Shown: piece after piece, positions 41,112 through 50,890 of the stretch
Position numbering within the stretch: position 1 is the first letter of the stretch
Layout: every line of letters begins with the position of its first letter
Source: Candidatus Eremiobacteraceae bacterium
Lineage (GTDB): Bacteria; Vulcanimicrobiota; Vulcanimicrobiia; Eremiobacterales; Eremiobacteraceae
Assembly (NCBI GenBank): GCA_035710745.1
Contig: DASTCX010000013.1
Coordinates: forward strand, 124,001-188,000
Length of the DNA stretch: 64,000 nucleotides
Reading direction: 5' to 3'
Made by a program: the position numbers and the translations under genes
The notes under the pieces: model-generated
What the model was told of the DNA's origin: nothing
Database searches by the model: none
Seen by the model: the letters and a program-made list of their open reading frames with translations, nothing else

Positions 41112-42736
41112 CTACTGGCTGTCTCCTCGCGCAGCTTGAAACGCTGCAGCTTCCCGGTCGCTGTCCGCGGCAGCGCGCTGACGAATTCCATCGCGCGCGG
41201 ATACTTGTACGGCGCGATCGTCGCCTTGACGTGATCTTGCAGTTCTTTCACCATCGAGGGGCTTGCCTGCGAACTCTCGCGCAGCACGACGTACGCCTTG
41301 ACGATCATTCCCCGCTGATCGTCGGGGATGCCGACGACCGCGCACTCGAGGACGGCGGCATGCGCGAGCAGAGCGAACTCGACTTCCGGACCGGCGATGT
41401 TGTTGCCCGCCGAGACGATCATGTCGTCGGTGCGCGCCTGATACCAGAAATAACCGTCCTCGTCCATCGAATACGCGTCACCGGTGAGATTCCAGCCGCC
41501 GACGACGTACGTCTTTTGCCGTTCGTCCGCGAGGTAGCGGCACCCGGTCGGACCTTTGACGGCGAGCCGGCCGACGACGCCGGGTTTCGCGCGCTTGCCG
41601 TCGTCGTCGAGCACGCACGCGGTGTATCCGGGCACGGCTTTGCCGGTCGATCCCGCGCGGATCTCGTCGCCCGAAGCGCCGATGAAGATGTGGAGCATCT
41701 CCGTCGAGCCGATGCCGTCGATGATATCGATGCCCGTCGCATCTTTCCAGGCCGCGCGGGTCGCGCTCGGCAGCGCCTCGCCCGCGGAGACACATTTCTT
41801 GAGGCTCGCGATGTCGGCGTTGCCGACGAGCGGCGTCAACGCCCGATACATCGTCGGCGCGGTGAAGCACACCGTCGCCTTGTAGCGCGCGATCGCGTCG
41901 AGCAGCAGCTCGGGCGACGTCTTCTCCAGCTGCAGCGCTGCGGCGCCCGCGCGCAGCGGGAAAAGGAGCGCGCCCCCGAGCCCGTACGTGAACGCGAGCG
42001 GCGGCGTGCCGCAGAATACGTCGCTTGCATCCGGGCGCAAGACGTGCTGCGAAAATGTGTCGCACACGGCGAGGACATCGCGATGGAAATGCATCGTGCC
42101 CTTCGGCACGCCCGTCGTACCCGACGTGAACGCGATCATGCAGACGTCGTCGGCTGCCGTGTCGACGGCCAGGAAGGATGCCGGTTTCGCAAGCATCGCC
42201 GCTTCGAGGGAGTTCCCCGTTGGCCCGCTGTCACCGTAGTAGACGATCCGCTCGAGATCCGAGCAGCGCTCCTTCGTCGTTTCGAGGTCGGCTGCAAGGC
42301 CCGCTTGGCAGATCGCTGCGCGGACGCGCGCCTTGCCGACGACGTCGGTGAGCTCTTTGACGCGCAGCAGGGGCATCGTCGTCACGGCGATGCAGCCCGC
42401 TTTCATGACGGCGAGCCACGCGGCGACCATCGTCGCATCGTTGGGACCGCGCAACAGCACGCGCGAGCCGGGCACGCAGCCGAGCTCGTCGACGATGACG
42501 TGTGCGATGCGATCGGTTCGCTCGAGCAGCTCGGCGTAGGTCAGACTTTCCTTCGGCGTGACGATCGCGGGTCGGCCGCCGTGCTTGGCGCGCACGTTGA
42601 CGTCGAGCAGTTCCACACCGCAGTTGAGCCGTTCGGGGTATTGCAGTTCCGGCAAATCGAAGCGCATCTCCGGCCATTGCGAACGCGGCGGCAAATTGTC
42701 GCGCGCGAACGTGTCGATGTGCGCCGACTGCGTCAT
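41108..42736 (-). CDS. Benzoate/2-aminobenzoate-type CoA ligase
   Basis: A 542-residue adenylate-forming enzyme of the benzoate-CoA ligase group. It activates an aromatic acid with ATP and CoA. The P-loop is FTSGTTGVPKGTMHFH; the adenylate motif is IDGIGSTEMLHIFIGA; the hinge region is RTDDMIVSAGNNIAGPEVE; the C-terminal catalytic Lys lies in LPRTATGKLQRFKL. The N-terminal DNLPPRSQWPEMRFDLPELQ is characteristic of 2-aminobenzoate-CoA ligases. It overlaps both neighbours by 4 bases. Its place beside the monooxygenase/reductase fusion supports 2-aminobenzoate as substrate, though benzoate or salicylate cannot be excluded. Confidence 0.92.
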   Translation of the reverse strand: MTQSAHIDTFARDNLPPRSQWPEMRFDLPELQYPERLNCGVELLDVNVRAKHGGRPAIVTPKESLTYAELLERTDRIAHVIVDELGCVPGSRVLLRGPNDATMVAAWLAVMKAGCIAVTTMPLLRVKELTDVVGKARVRAAICQAGLAADLETTKERCSDLERIVYYGDSGPTGNSLEAAMLAKPASFLAVDTAADDVCMIAFTSGTTGVPKGTMHFHRDVLAVCDTFSQHVLRPDASDVFCGTPPLAFTYGLGGALLFPLRAGAAALQLEKTSPELLLDAIARYKATVCFTAPTMYRALTPLVGNADIASLKKCVSAGEALPSATRAAWKDATGIDIIDGIGSTEMLHIFIGASGDEIRAGSTGKAVPGYTACVLDDDGKRAKPGVVGRLAVKGPTGCRYLADERQKTYVVGGWNLTGDAYSMDEDGYFWYQARTDDMIVSAGNNIAGPEVEFALLAHAAVLECAVVGIPDDQRGMIVKAYVVLRESSQASPSMVKELQDHVKATIAPYKYPRAMEFVSALPRTATGKLQRFKLREETASR

Positions 42737-43914
42737 CGACCGGCCGCCTGGCCGTCGTCCGACAACTCGTGGCGGCCGACGATCAGCTGCTGCACTTCGG
42801 TGGCGCCTTCGTAGATGCGAAGCGCGCGGATGTCGCGATAGAGACGTTCCACGACGTTGCCCCGCACGACGCCGAGCCCGCCGTGGATCTGCACCGCGCG
42901 GTCGATGACCTTCTGTGCCGCCTCGGTGGCGAACATCTTCGCGATGGCAGCCTCTTTTGTCACGCGGCGCTGCGTCGTATCGCGAAGCCACGCCGCCCGG
43001 TAGACGAGCAGCGCGCTTGCATCGACGAGCGCGGCCATGTCGCCGATCGCCGCCTGCGTCAGCTGGAAGTCGGCGAGGGTCTGTCCGAACATGCGACGGC
43101 TGCGTGCGCGCATCACCGCTTCATCGTGTGCGCGACGCGCGAAACCGAGCGCCGCCGCAGCGACGGACGGTCGGAAAAGATCGAGCGTCTCCATCGCCAC
43201 TTTGAAACCGTCCCCTTCGGCGGCGATCCTGGCCTTTGCGGAGATCCGGCAACCGCGCAGTCGCATCGTCGCGAGCGGATGAGGCGCCATGACCTGGATC
43301 CGAGCTTCGGTTTCAAGGCCCGCCGTGCCGCGGTCGACGATGAACGCCGTAATGCCCTTGCTTCCGGACTGCTCGCCGACGCGCGCGAAGAGGACGTAAA
43401 AATCGGCCGCGCCGCCGTTCGACGTCCACGTCTTGACGCCGTCGAGGACGTAGTCGTCGCCGTCGCGACGAGCGGTGGTCGTCAAGGCGGCCACGTCGGA
43501 TCCGGCATCCGGCTCGGAGAGCGCGAAGGCCGCGACCGCGCTGCCGTCGACGACGCGCGGCAGATATCGATCCTTTTGCTCCGCCGTGCCGCGCAGCGCG
43601 ATCGAGCAGCTCCCGAGGCCCTCGAGCGCGAACGCGAAGTCCGCGAGTGCGTCGCGGTAGGCAAGCGTCTCGCGGATGATGCAAAGCGATCGGCAATCCA
43701 CCGCCGGCGAGACGCCGCCGTGCGACGCGGGGACGCAGTAGCGAAGCCACCCGCCTGAGGCGAGAGCTTGTACGAGCCGCCGGACGGCAGCGTCGATGTC
43801 GTCCGGCTCTGTGCCGTCGACGAGGGTTTTCGCCGCCCATGACTCGACGCCGTTCGCCAGCTCGCGGTGCGGCTGGTCGAGCCACGGCCACTCGAAGCGA
43901 TCGGCAGCCGCCAT
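42733..43914 (-). CDS. Acyl-CoA dehydrogenase
   Basis: A 393-residue FAD-dependent acyl-CoA dehydrogenase. Domains in order: N-terminal helices, the FAD/substrate loop with [16 protein letters not shown], the beta-domain [20 protein letters not shown], and the C-terminal helices with [19 protein letters not shown] and the catalytic Glu in [17 protein letters not shown]. It introduces an alpha-beta double bond into an acyl-CoA, here probably a cyclohexane- or dicarboxyl-CoA intermediate of the operon pathway. The ATG overlaps the crotonase stop as TGATG and its stop overlaps the ligase start. Confidence 0.92.
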   Translation of the reverse strand: MAAADRFEWPWLDQPHRELANGVESWAAKTLVDGTEPDDIDAAVRRLVQALASGGWLRYCVPASHGGVSPAVDCRSLCIIRETLAYRDALADFAFALEGLGSCSIALRGTAEQKDRYLPRVVDGSAVAAFALSEPDAGSDVAALTTTARRDGDDYVLDGVKTWTSNGGAADFYVLFARVGEQSGSKGITAFIVDRGTAGLETEARIQVMAPHPLATMRLRGCRISAKARIAAEGDGFKVAMETLDLFRPSVAAAALGFARRAHDEAVMRARSRRMFGQTLADFQLTQAAIGDMAALVDASALLVYRAAWLRDTTQRRVTKEAAIAKMFATEAAQKVIDRAVQIHGGLGVVRGNVVERLYRDIRALRIYEGATEVQQLIVGRHELSDDGQAAGR

Positions 43915-44726
43915 CAGTCGCCCTCGAAGCGCACGGCGCGCTTGGCGGAGAACGCTTCGAAGGCTCGACGGAAATCGTTCGTCTCCATGAGCAGCGCCTG
44001 TTCGCGCGCCTCCTCATCGATCGCGTCGTCGATACCCATCGACCATTCGCGGTGGATCATCTTCTTCGTGACAGCGTGCGCGAGGGTCGGCCCCGCGGCA
44101 AGATCGCGCGCGCACTGGGTCGCTTCGGCGAGCACGGCCTCGGGCTCGCTGACGCGATTGTAGAATCCCCACGCGAGCGCCTCGTCGCCGGGCATCGAGC
44201 GGCCTGTGAACAGCAGCTCCGCCGCCCGGCCGGCGCCGATGATGCGCGGAAGGATGCTGCACGCGCCCATGTCGGCACCAGCAAGGCCGACTCGGACGAA
44301 GAGGAACGCCACCTTGCTTCGCGCTGTGCCAAACCGCAGGTCCGACGCCATCGCCAGGATAGCGCCGGCGCCCGCACACGCGCCGTCGATCGCCGCGACG
44401 ATCGGCTGCGGGCACGCGCGCATCGCCTTGACGAGTTCGCCCGTCATCTGCGTGAAACGGAGCAGTTCGTCCGGCGTCGACTTCGTCAGCGGACCGATGA
44501 TCTCGTGGACGTCGCCGCCCGAGCAAAAATTGCCGCTGGCGCCGGTGAGCACAACGGCTTTGATCTTGTCTTTCAGATTTGCGAGCGAACGGAACGCTTG
44601 GATTAGCGCGTGGTAGCCCTCGAACGTGAGCGCGTTCTTCCGCTCGGGCCGGTCGAGCGTGATCGTCTCGACCGCACCGTCGATCGACCAAGTGAATTGC
44701 CCGGCGTGTTCCTGATGCAGGCTCAT
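43914..44726 (-). CDS. Enoyl-CoA hydratase/isomerase (crotonase)
   Basis: A 270-residue crotonase-fold enzyme. Oxyanion-hole segments are [20 protein letters not shown] and [20 protein letters not shown]. The catalytic region shows [20 protein letters not shown], with an Asp-Met in place of one of the two Glu residues of classical hydratases, so hydratase, isomerase or ring hydrolase are all possible. It acts on a CoA thioester. The long frame running upstream through the MarR and oxygenase genes is a shadow; MSLHQEHAG is the start, and it overlaps the MarR stop as ATGA. Confidence 0.91.
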   Translation of the reverse strand: MSLHQEHAGQFTWSIDGAVETITLDRPERKNALTFEGYHALIQAFRSLANLKDKIKAVVLTGASGNFCSGGDVHEIIGPLTKSTPDELLRFTQMTGELVKAMRACPQPIVAAIDGACAGAGAILAMASDLRFGTARSKVAFLFVRVGLAGADMGACSILPRIIGAGRAAELLFTGRSMPGDEALAWGFYNRVSEPEAVLAEATQCARDLAAGPTLAHAVTKKMIHREWSMGIDDAIDEEAREQALLMETNDFRRAFEAFSAKRAVRFEGD

Positions 44727-45220
44727 CCGGTGCGCTCCCCGTTGCGCGACGCAGCGTGGCGCTTCAGCTTCGCGAGCGGTTCGAACAGTTGCGACTGCTC
44801 GCGTTTCGACAAGCCGGAAAAAAGCGAGATGATCCAACGCTCGTGCGCGCGCGCCATCTCGGCGAAGGCGCGTTTGCCGGCGCTGGTCAGCCTCACCGTG
44901 AATGCCCGGCGATCGCCCCGAACCGCATGCCGCGCGACGAGGCCCGCGGCCTCGAGCTCGTCCGCGATCCCCGTGACGTTGCCGCCGGTCACCATCATGC
45001 GTTCGGAGATCTCGCCCATCTTCAGCCCCGCCGGATTGCGTTCGAGCTGCGCCATGAAATCGAATCGGGGCAGCGTCGTGTGGAACTCCCTGCGCAAACC
45101 TCGCCGGACCTGCTGCTCGATGAGATTCGAGCACGACAGGATGCGCAACCAGAGGCGCAGCGCCTGATGGTCGTCGCGCCGAGCTCGCGATTCGTGATCG
45201 AGCGACTCCATGCGCTGCAT
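44723..45220 (-). CDS. MarR-family transcriptional regulator
   Basis: A 165-residue winged-helix regulator: N-terminal helices [23 protein letters not shown]-binding region [20 protein letters not shown], the wing [20 protein letters not shown], and a C-terminal dimer helix. MarR proteins usually bind aromatic acids or their CoA thioesters and release DNA. The start ([10 protein letters not shown]) overlaps the stop of the oxygenase gene as TGATG. Its gene lies as the second cistron within the operon it probably controls, which makes autoregulation likely. Confidence 0.9.
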   Translation of the reverse strand: MQRMESLDHESRARRDDHQALRLWLRILSCSNLIEQQVRRGLRREFHTTLPRFDFMAQLERNPAGLKMGEISERMMVTGGNVTGIADELEAAGLVARHAVRGDRRAFTVRLTSAGKRAFAEMARAHERWIISLFSGLSKREQSQLFEPLAKLKRHAASRNGERTG

Positions 45221-47520
45221 CAGATCGGCCCGACCGGCGCGGCGGCTCGCGAAAGGTTGCGCTCGAGCTGCGATTTGCCTTGGAGATACTGCACGGGCCA
45301 CTGCTGGTCGGCGTAGCCGAGCGCCGCCGCCGCGTGGAGCGTCCAATAGGGATCGGCCAGATGCGGGCGCGCAAGCGCGCACAAGTCGGCGCGTCCGGCG
45401 GCGATGATGCTGTTGACGTGGTCGGGCTCGAAGATGTTCCCGACCGCCATCGTCGCGATGCCGACCTCGTTGCGGATGCGGTCGGAGAACGGCGTCTGGA
45501 ACATGCGGCCGTAGACCGGTTGCGCGAGCCGCGACGTCTGGCCGGCCGATACGTCGACGAGGTCAGCGCCGGCCGCTTTGAACATGCGCGCGACCTCGAC
45601 CGAATCTTCCGGTGCGATGCCGCCGGGCACCCAATCGGTCGCCGAGATGCGGACGGACATCGGCTTATGCTTCGGCCACGCCGCGCGCATGGCGCGGAAG
45701 ACCTCGAGCGGATAGCGCATGCGGTTTTCGAGCGATCCGCCGTATTCGTCGGTGCGGTGATTCGAGAGCGGCGTGATGAAGCTTGAGAAAAGATAGCCGT
45801 GCGCGCAATGCAGCTCGAGCATGTCGAAGCCGCACGCCTCGCCCATCTCGGTCGCACGGACGAACTGGCCGCACACGGCATCCATGTCGGCGCGCGTCAT
45901 CTCTTTCGGCAACTGATTGTTCGGCCCGGAGCGCATCGCCGAGGGCGCGATGAGCGGCCAGTTGCCAGACTCGAGAGGCTCGTCGCCCTCCTCCCAGCCG
46001 AGTTGAGTCGATCCTTTCGGTCCTGCGTGACCGAGCTGCAGCGCGATCTTCGCGGGCGTGTAGCCGTGGACGAATTCGACGATGCGCGTCCACGCGTCGA
46101 CGTGCTCTTCCTTATACATGCCGGCACAGCCGGGCGATATGCGCGCGTCGTCGGCGACGTTCGTCATCTCGGTGAAGACGAGCCCCGCGCCGCCTTGCGC
46201 GCGCGCGCCGAGATGGACGAGGTAGAAATCGCCGGGAGTACCGTCGATCGCGCTATACATGGCCATCGGCGAGACGACGACGCGGTTGCGGAGCTCGAGC
46301 TCGCGCAGCTTGAACGGGGTGAACATCGGCGGCGCGGGCTTGCTCTTCGTCTCGCGCTTTGGCACGCCGTTCGAGGAGACGTTCGCGATCCGCGCTTCGA
46401 CGCCGCGCACGAAATCGGCGTCGCGCAGGCGGAGATTCTCGTGGCCGAAGCGCTGGCTGCGCGTGAGCAGACTGTATGCGAACTGCGTCGGATCGAGCGT
46501 CGTGTATCGGGAGACGTGCTCGAACCATTCCATGCTGTTGCGCGCCGCGCTCTGAAGCTTGAGGACTTCGGTGCGGCGCTCGTCCTCGTAGATCTCGAAA
46601 GCTCGCTCGACCGAGGGCGCCTCGTTGAGCGCACGGGCAAGGACGATCGCGTCTTCCATCGCGAGCTTCGTGCCCGAACCGATGGAGAAATGCGCGGTAT
46701 GGGCGGAGTCGCCAAGGAGCACAGTATTGCCGCGCCGCCAAGTCCCGTTGCTGACGCGGATGAACTTGATCCACGGTGATGACAGGTGCGAGGCGTTGCT
46801 AAGAAGCTTGGCGCCGCCGATGTAGCGCCCGAACAGTTCTTCGCAAAACGCGACCGTTTCGGCGGCGGTCCTGCCTTCGAGGCCTGCTTTCTTCCACGTC
46901 TCCTCGCGGCACTCGACGATGACCGTGCTCGTGTCTTTGTCAAAGCGGTATGCGTGCACTTGGAACCAACCGGCCGGCGTCTCTTCGAAGACGAATGTGA
47001 AGGCGTCGAACAGGTGGCGGGTGCCGAGCCAGACGTACCGGCAGCGCCGCTCGTCGAGCTGCGTCTGGAAGTCGGCGGCATGCTGCCGCCGGATGACGCT
47101 GTTCGCGCCGTCGGCGATGATGACGACGTCGTACGACCCCGCGAGGCTCTCGTCGCCGTCGATCTCGGATTGGAAATGGAGCCCGACGCCGACCTCTCGA
47201 GCGCGTTCTTGGAGGATGTTGAGGAGCTTCTTGCGCGCGATGCCGCTGAACCCGTGGCCACCGGAGCGCAGCACCTGCCCGCGGAAGTGTATGTCGATGT
47301 CATCCCAATGGATGAAGTCGTCGACGATGCGCTGATGGGTCTTCGGATCGGCGACGGCGAGATTGCCAAGCGTTTGATCCGAGAAGACGACGCCCCAGCC
47401 GAACGTGTCGTCGGGCCGGTTGCGCTCGAAGACGTCGACGACGTGCGATGGATCCGCACGCTTCATCAGGAGCGCGAAATAGAGCCCCGCCGGACCGCCG
47501 CCGATGACCGCGCTGCGCAT
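45220..47520 (-). CDS. Anthraniloyl-CoA monooxygenase / reductase-type fusion (FMO + OYE)
   Basis: A 766-residue two-domain flavoenzyme. Residues about 1-380 form a salicylate-hydroxylase-like FAD monooxygenase: [34 protein letters not shown] and [21 protein letters not shown]. Residues about 395-766 form an old-yellow-enzyme FMN domain: [32 protein letters not shown], and [20 protein letters not shown] then [10 protein letters not shown]. This fusion is known as 2-aminobenzoyl-CoA monooxygenase/reductase and as salicylyl-CoA 5-hydroxylase. It would hydroxylate and reduce the CoA-activated ring. The start is the ATG with TGAGG seven bases upstream. It heads the seven-gene operon, downstream of a family B repeat. 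Confidence 0.93.
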   Translation of the reverse strand: MRSAVIGGGPAGLYFALLMKRADPSHVVDVFERNRPDDTFGWGVVFSDQTLGNLAVADPKTHQRIVDDFIHWDDIDIHFRGQVLRSGGHGFSGIARKKLLNILQERAREVGVGLHFQSEIDGDESLAGSYDVVIIADGANSVIRRQHAADFQTQLDERRCRYVWLGTRHLFDAFTFVFEETPAGWFQVHAYRFDKDTSTVIVECREETWKKAGLEGRTAAETVAFCEELFGRYIGGAKLLSNASHLSSPWIKFIRVSNGTWRRGNTVLLGDSAHTAHFSIGSGTKLAMEDAIVLARALNEAPSVERAFEIYEDERRTEVLKLQSAARNSMEWFEHVSRYTTLDPTQFAYSLLTRSQRFGHENLRLRDADFVRGVEARIANVSSNGVPKRETKSKPAPPMFTPFKLRELELRNRVVVSPMAMYSAIDGTPGDFYLVHLGARAQGGAGLVFTEMTNVADDARISPGCAGMYKEEHVDAWTRIVEFVHGYTPAKIALQLGHAGPKGSTQLGWEEGDEPLESGNWPLIAPSAMRSGPNNQLPKEMTRADMDAVCGQFVRATEMGEACGFDMLELHCAHGYLFSSFITPLSNHRTDEYGGSLENRMRYPLEVFRAMRAAWPKHKPMSVRISATDWVPGGIAPEDSVEVARMFKAAGADLVDVSAGQTSRLAQPVYGRMFQTPFSDRIRNEVGIATMAVGNIFEPDHVNSIIAAGRADLCALARPHLADPYWTLHAAAALGYADQQWPVQYLQGKSQLERNLSRAAAPVGPI

Positions 47521-47565
47521 TTTCAGCCTCAATATATGAGACCTAAACCAAATCCCTGCTTTGCC

Positions 47566-47639
47566 TTAGAATGTGGTATTCCGAGCGAAGCTCGGATGAG
47601 TGGGCGCGCGCCGAGCTGCGCTCGGCATACCACATCTAA
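47566..47639. repeat. Family B repeat, full inverted pair
   Basis: TTAGAATGTGGTATTCCGAG, GCGAAGCTCGG, a 15-base centre, then CCGAGCTGCGCTCGG and CATACCACATCTAA. The outer and inner arms are mutually complementary with few mismatches, so the whole 74 bases form a palindrome whose right half matches the solo copies at 14819 and 54849. It lies between the metalloprotease stop and the start of the oxygenase operon. Confidence 0.82.
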
Positions 47640-47651
47640 CGGATTCAGCGG

Positions 47652-50360
47652 TTACATCGCAGGCAAGACTGTCGAGGCCGAGAGCGCCCGGCTGACGATC
47701 GCTCGCGCCTGCTCGAAGTTCGCTGTCGTCGCCTCGTCGTAGCCGCCACGGGCGAGTGCGGCATCGAGTCGCGTCTCCAGCTCTGCGAGGTGATGGCGCG
47801 CCAGGCCGCTCGCGTCGAGCGGCGTGCCCGGATCCGGCCTGAGCATGACGTGGGCGAGCAGATCGGCATAACGCAGCTGCAGCACCCGATGGACCTCAGG
47901 CACGGTGGTCACGCCCCGAGCCGACAGATCGCCCCAGATCGCCGAATCGCACCAGTCGAAGAGATCCGCGAGCCGCATCGTCGCTCCCGGCCTCGGCGAT
48001 CGCGCGTCGAGCGAGTCGAGGCGTTCGAGGACCGTGGGCTGCCACATCTGATCGAGTAAGAAGATCTGGTTGTTCTCGACGAACTCCTCGACGGGGAAGT
48101 CGAGCCGCAGCCCTGCGTTCGGATCGCTTTCCCAGTGATTGAAGCGCGAGTCGCCGAGCCGGTTCAGAAGATCCGGCGAAAAGCGGAGCGCGTCGTCGTC
48201 GAATACGTTCGTGGCGAGCAGCGAGAACGCGTGCTGTTCCACCGGACGCGATACGGGCGTGAACGGCACGGGGCTGCCTGGATCGCCGCGGTGCGCGCGC
48301 GAGAAATATTCGCCGGCGATATAGTGCGTCGCCAGATACGCCGCCGAAAACGTGTTGGCGAGCGAGATGATGAAGCCGCGGCGCACATCCGCATAACTAT
48401 GGCCTTTGAGCGGCAGCCGCGCCGGCATGATCGAGAGCAACCGATGATCGATCATGAATTCGTCCGAGACGTAGGCGAGCGGATCGCTCGACAGATCGAA
48501 TTGCTCGACACGTGGGTCTGACGCGAAGCCGTCGAACCATTCGTCATCCTCGTCGGTGCCGAATACGAGGTCCGACCTCGTCGCCTGCGATGCAAGCGAA
48601 GAAAGCGCCGCCTTGTCGTCCTCAGGCGACTTGCCGGACAACTGTCCGTAGCCGTACTTGATGTTGAAGTAATCCCACGGTCCGAGGACGGTCTGGAAGT
48701 ACAGACCTTGCGGCTGCCCATGCGGCGACAGGTTCACGGGCGTGTAATCCATGACCGACCCCGTGAGCCCATGCGCCGCTGTGAAGCTCGCCGAGTGCAG
48801 CTGCCCATGCGTGTAGACGGTCGAGGCGGCGAAGTTGTGGCGCAGGCCGAGATCGTGACCCGATTCGTGAAGTACGATCGACTGCAAAAATCCGTCGACG
48901 AACTTCTCCGGCGGCGGATCGCCGAAGCGTGCACCGCTGTCCATCGATAGCGCGAGGGCCGCCCACGCGGCGTGTTCGTGTTCGCCGTAACCGTAGTCGC
49001 AATCGTGGAGCACGCACTGCGCGCGCTGCGCGTTCGACATTCCGAGGGTGGGATCGATGAGATCCGCGGCTTGATCCGCGCCGAAGCGCACGAGGTTCGC
49101 ATCGATGACGACATCGGCTCGGAAGATCTCGCCGGTGCGAGGATCGGCAAACGACGGACCGTAGGCGAAGGCGTCGTACGGACTGACGACCCAGCGGACG
49201 ACCGAGTACCGCGCATCGTCTGGATCCCACGACGGATCATTTGGCTGCTGTCGCACGACGATCGCGTTCGTTATGCCGATCGCGGCGAACGCTTTATTCC
49301 ACGTCAGCAGCGCGTTTCGGATCGGCGCACGGTACTTGTACGGAATGTCGTTGGAAAGGTAGTAGACGATAGGGTTTTTCGCCGGCGATACACGCGCGCT
49401 CGGGTCGGTCTTCTGAATGTTCCAGCGATCGATATAGCGGACGAAGCTCGTCTGCGTCTCCGGATCGTCGTACTGCCGCATCGCGGTTATGAAGTACCCC
49501 ATGCGATCGTCGGCGAAGCGCGGTTTGTAACCGTCGTTGGGCAGTTCGACGATCGAATAGTGGACGCGCAAGAACAGACTGCGCGAATCCGGCACCGTGT
49601 CCGTCGGGCCGGCGTTGAACGACGACATCGTCAGATCGGCTTCGAGATCGACGTTCTTCGGGAACGATTTCGTCGGTCCGAAGTAGCTCAAACGCGAGTC
49701 GAGGTGATAGCGTGCAACCGGTCCGAATGAAATGCCGCCCTGGGGGTTGATGATGTCGGTGAGGTCGAGCAAGTCGCTGAGGAATACGGTCGCGCCGAAC
49801 ACGACGTCGCCGCTGTCTTTGTTGATGGCTGTGATCGGCGACGCGTCGACGACCGACTGCGGGTACGACAGGGCTACCGCGAGCGCGGCAGGCGTATTGG
49901 CTCGCGCCGTCGCGTGCGAGTTCTGCTCCGTCGTATAGACGGTCGGACCGTTGCGGTGGAATTGGACGAGTATCGGATCGAAGTCGATGCCGGAGAAAAG
50001 ACCGCCGCCGAGACCGCTCGACAGTATCGGCACGAGGAGATACGGTTTGTCGAACTGATCCTTTGACAGTTCGAAATACACTTGCCCCGCTTTTCGCCAC
50101 ACGGTGAACAATCCGGGCTGCGGCGACGCGCCGGTCGTGAAGCGATCGTACGACATCACTCCCTCGTCGCTTCCGGGCGGCGGCGGCGCCGGCACGATCG
50201 TCGTCTGGACTGTGCCGTTAGCATGGCCGGGCGACGCAGCTGCCGTCGGGCTCGGAACCGGGCTTGGAGCCGGCGACGGAGGTGCCGATGCAAGCGCGGC
50301 AATAGCACCGCAACCCATGATAAAGGCGGCGAACGCCGCCGCAACTGACCGTCGTCGCAC
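47652..50360 (-). CDS. Secreted zinc metalloprotease (DUF5117/DUF4953-type)
   Basis: A 902-residue exported protease. The signal peptide (RRRSVAAAFAAFIMGCGAIA, cleaved near ASA-P) leads to a Pro/Ala/Ser-rich linker (PPSPAPSPVPSPTAA). The catalytic motif is VLHESGHDLGLRHNFAAS (HExxHxxGxxH, about residues 496-506), the metzincin-like zinc site, and VMDYTPVNLSP downstream fits a Met-turn. Flanking DUF5117-like and DUF4953-like regions fit large bacterial members of this family. The GTG at 50360 is chosen with GAAAGG nine bases upstream; a longer frame to 50507 would run antisense into RNase P RNA. Function in peptide degradation outside the cell is inferred. Confidence 0.9.
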   Translation of the reverse strand: MRRRSVAAAFAAFIMGCGAIAALASAPPSPAPSPVPSPTAAASPGHANGTVQTTIVPAPPPPGSDEGVMSYDRFTTGASPQPGLFTVWRKAGQVYFELSKDQFDKPYLLVPILSSGLGGGLFSGIDFDPILVQFHRNGPTVYTTEQNSHATARANTPAALAVALSYPQSVVDASPITAINKDSGDVVFGATVFLSDLLDLTDIINPQGGISFGPVARYHLDSRLSYFGPTKSFPKNVDLEADLTMSSFNAGPTDTVPDSRSLFLRVHYSIVELPNDGYKPRFADDRMGYFITAMRQYDDPETQTSFVRYIDRWNIQKTDPSARVSPAKNPIVYYLSNDIPYKYRAPIRNALLTWNKAFAAIGITNAIVVRQQPNDPSWDPDDARYSVVRWVVSPYDAFAYGPSFADPRTGEIFRADVVIDANLVRFGADQAADLIDPTLGMSNAQRAQCVLHDCDYGYGEHEHAAWAALALSMDSGARFGDPPPEKFVDGFLQSIVLHESGHDLGLRHNFAASTVYTHGQLHSASFTAAHGLTGSVMDYTPVNLSPHGQPQGLYFQTVLGPWDYFNIKYGYGQLSGKSPEDDKAALSSLASQATRSDLVFGTDEDDEWFDGFASDPRVEQFDLSSDPLAYVSDEFMIDHRLLSIMPARLPLKGHSYADVRRGFIISLANTFSAAYLATHYIAGEYFSRAHRGDPGSPVPFTPVSRPVEQHAFSLLATNVFDDDALRFSPDLLNRLGDSRFNHWESDPNAGLRLDFPVEEFVENNQIFLLDQMWQPTVLERLDSLDARSPRPGATMRLADLFDWCDSAIWGDLSARGVTTVPEVHRVLQLRYADLLAHVMLRPDPGTPLDASGLARHHLAELETRLDAALARGGYDEATTANFEQARAIVSRALSASTVLPAM

Positions 50361-50435
50361 TAGAGCGGGCCTTTCTAAGGAAGATGGCGAGCCCCGCGCG
50401 AGGCTACGACCGCGCGAAAGCGCCGACCTTTGTGG

Positions 50436-50441
50436 TATGAT
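50436..50441 (+). promoter_or_regulatory. Probable -10 box of the RNase P RNA gene
   Basis: TATGAT, ending seven bases before the first paired base of the P1 helix. No good -35 hexamer was recognised. Confidence 0.45.
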
Positions 50442-50447
50442 GACGTC

Positions 50448-50812
50448 GCCGAGCGCGCTGGACGATCGCGGCCGAACGCCGAGGAAAGTCCGGGCTCCAT
50501 CGGGCACGGGTGCCAGCTAACGGCTGGTCGAGGCGACTCGAAGGAAAGTGCCACAGAAACAAACCGCCACCGCTTTGCGCGGTGGTAAGGGTGAAATGGT
50601 GCGGTAAGAGCGCACCGGCGGGAATGGAAGTTCCCGGCCGGGCAAACCCCACCCGGAGCAAGACCAGTGGGATTCGCCGCAAACGCGGCGCGGGCTGCCC
50701 GCCCGACCCACGACGCGTCGCACGAGACATCCGGCGACGGATGTCCTAGAGAGATGATCGTCGACCGCGAGCGATCGCGGCCACAGAACCCGGCTTACAG
50801 GCGCGTCTCGGC
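50448..50812 (+). ncRNA. rnpB: RNase P RNA (bacterial type A)
   Basis: The catalytic RNA of RNase P, which processes tRNA 5' ends. Ends pair as helix P1 (GCCGAGCGCG with GCGCGTCTCGGC). The conserved core is recognisable: GAGGAAAGTCCGGGCTCC near the 5' end, then the GGTAAGGGTGAAATGGTGCG segment, GCAAACCCC, GACCAGTGGGATTCGCCGC, and the 3' universal ACAGAACCCGGCTTACAGGC. About 365 nt, a usual length. Several open frames across it are accidental. Confidence 0.97.
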
Positions 50813-50834
50813 AATTTGACTGCGCAAATGAGTT

Positions 50835-50865
50835 GTAGCGGTCGAGATTTATCTCGACCGCCGCG
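50835..50865. repeat. Family A palindromic repeat
   Basis: GTAG, arms CGGTCGAGAT and ATCTCGACCG with TT centre, then CCGCG. It lies 22 bases after RNase P RNA and 25 before the convergent DUF2203 stop, a probable terminator position for both. Confidence 0.88.
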
Positions 50866-50890
50866 ATCAATCCGCTGCTAAAAGCGATCG

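Noticed and set aside
41063-42814. 583-residue plus-strand open frame
   Set aside because: It is antisense to the CoA ligase gene, very Arg-rich, and lacks any family feature or ribosome binding site. High GC makes long shadow frames common.
43914-45881. 655-residue reading of the crotonase frame
   Set aside because: The first 385 residues are Ser/Arg-rich out-of-frame sequence over the MarR and oxygenase genes. The real crotonase begins at 44726.
47652-50507. Longer metalloprotease start at 50507
   Set aside because: It would run antisense into RNase P RNA and put 49 charged residues before the signal peptide. GTG at 50360 with a ribosome binding site fits better.
50510-50749. 79-residue and other open frames in 50404-50870
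   Set aside because: They lie in the conserved body of RNase P RNA and have no protein features.
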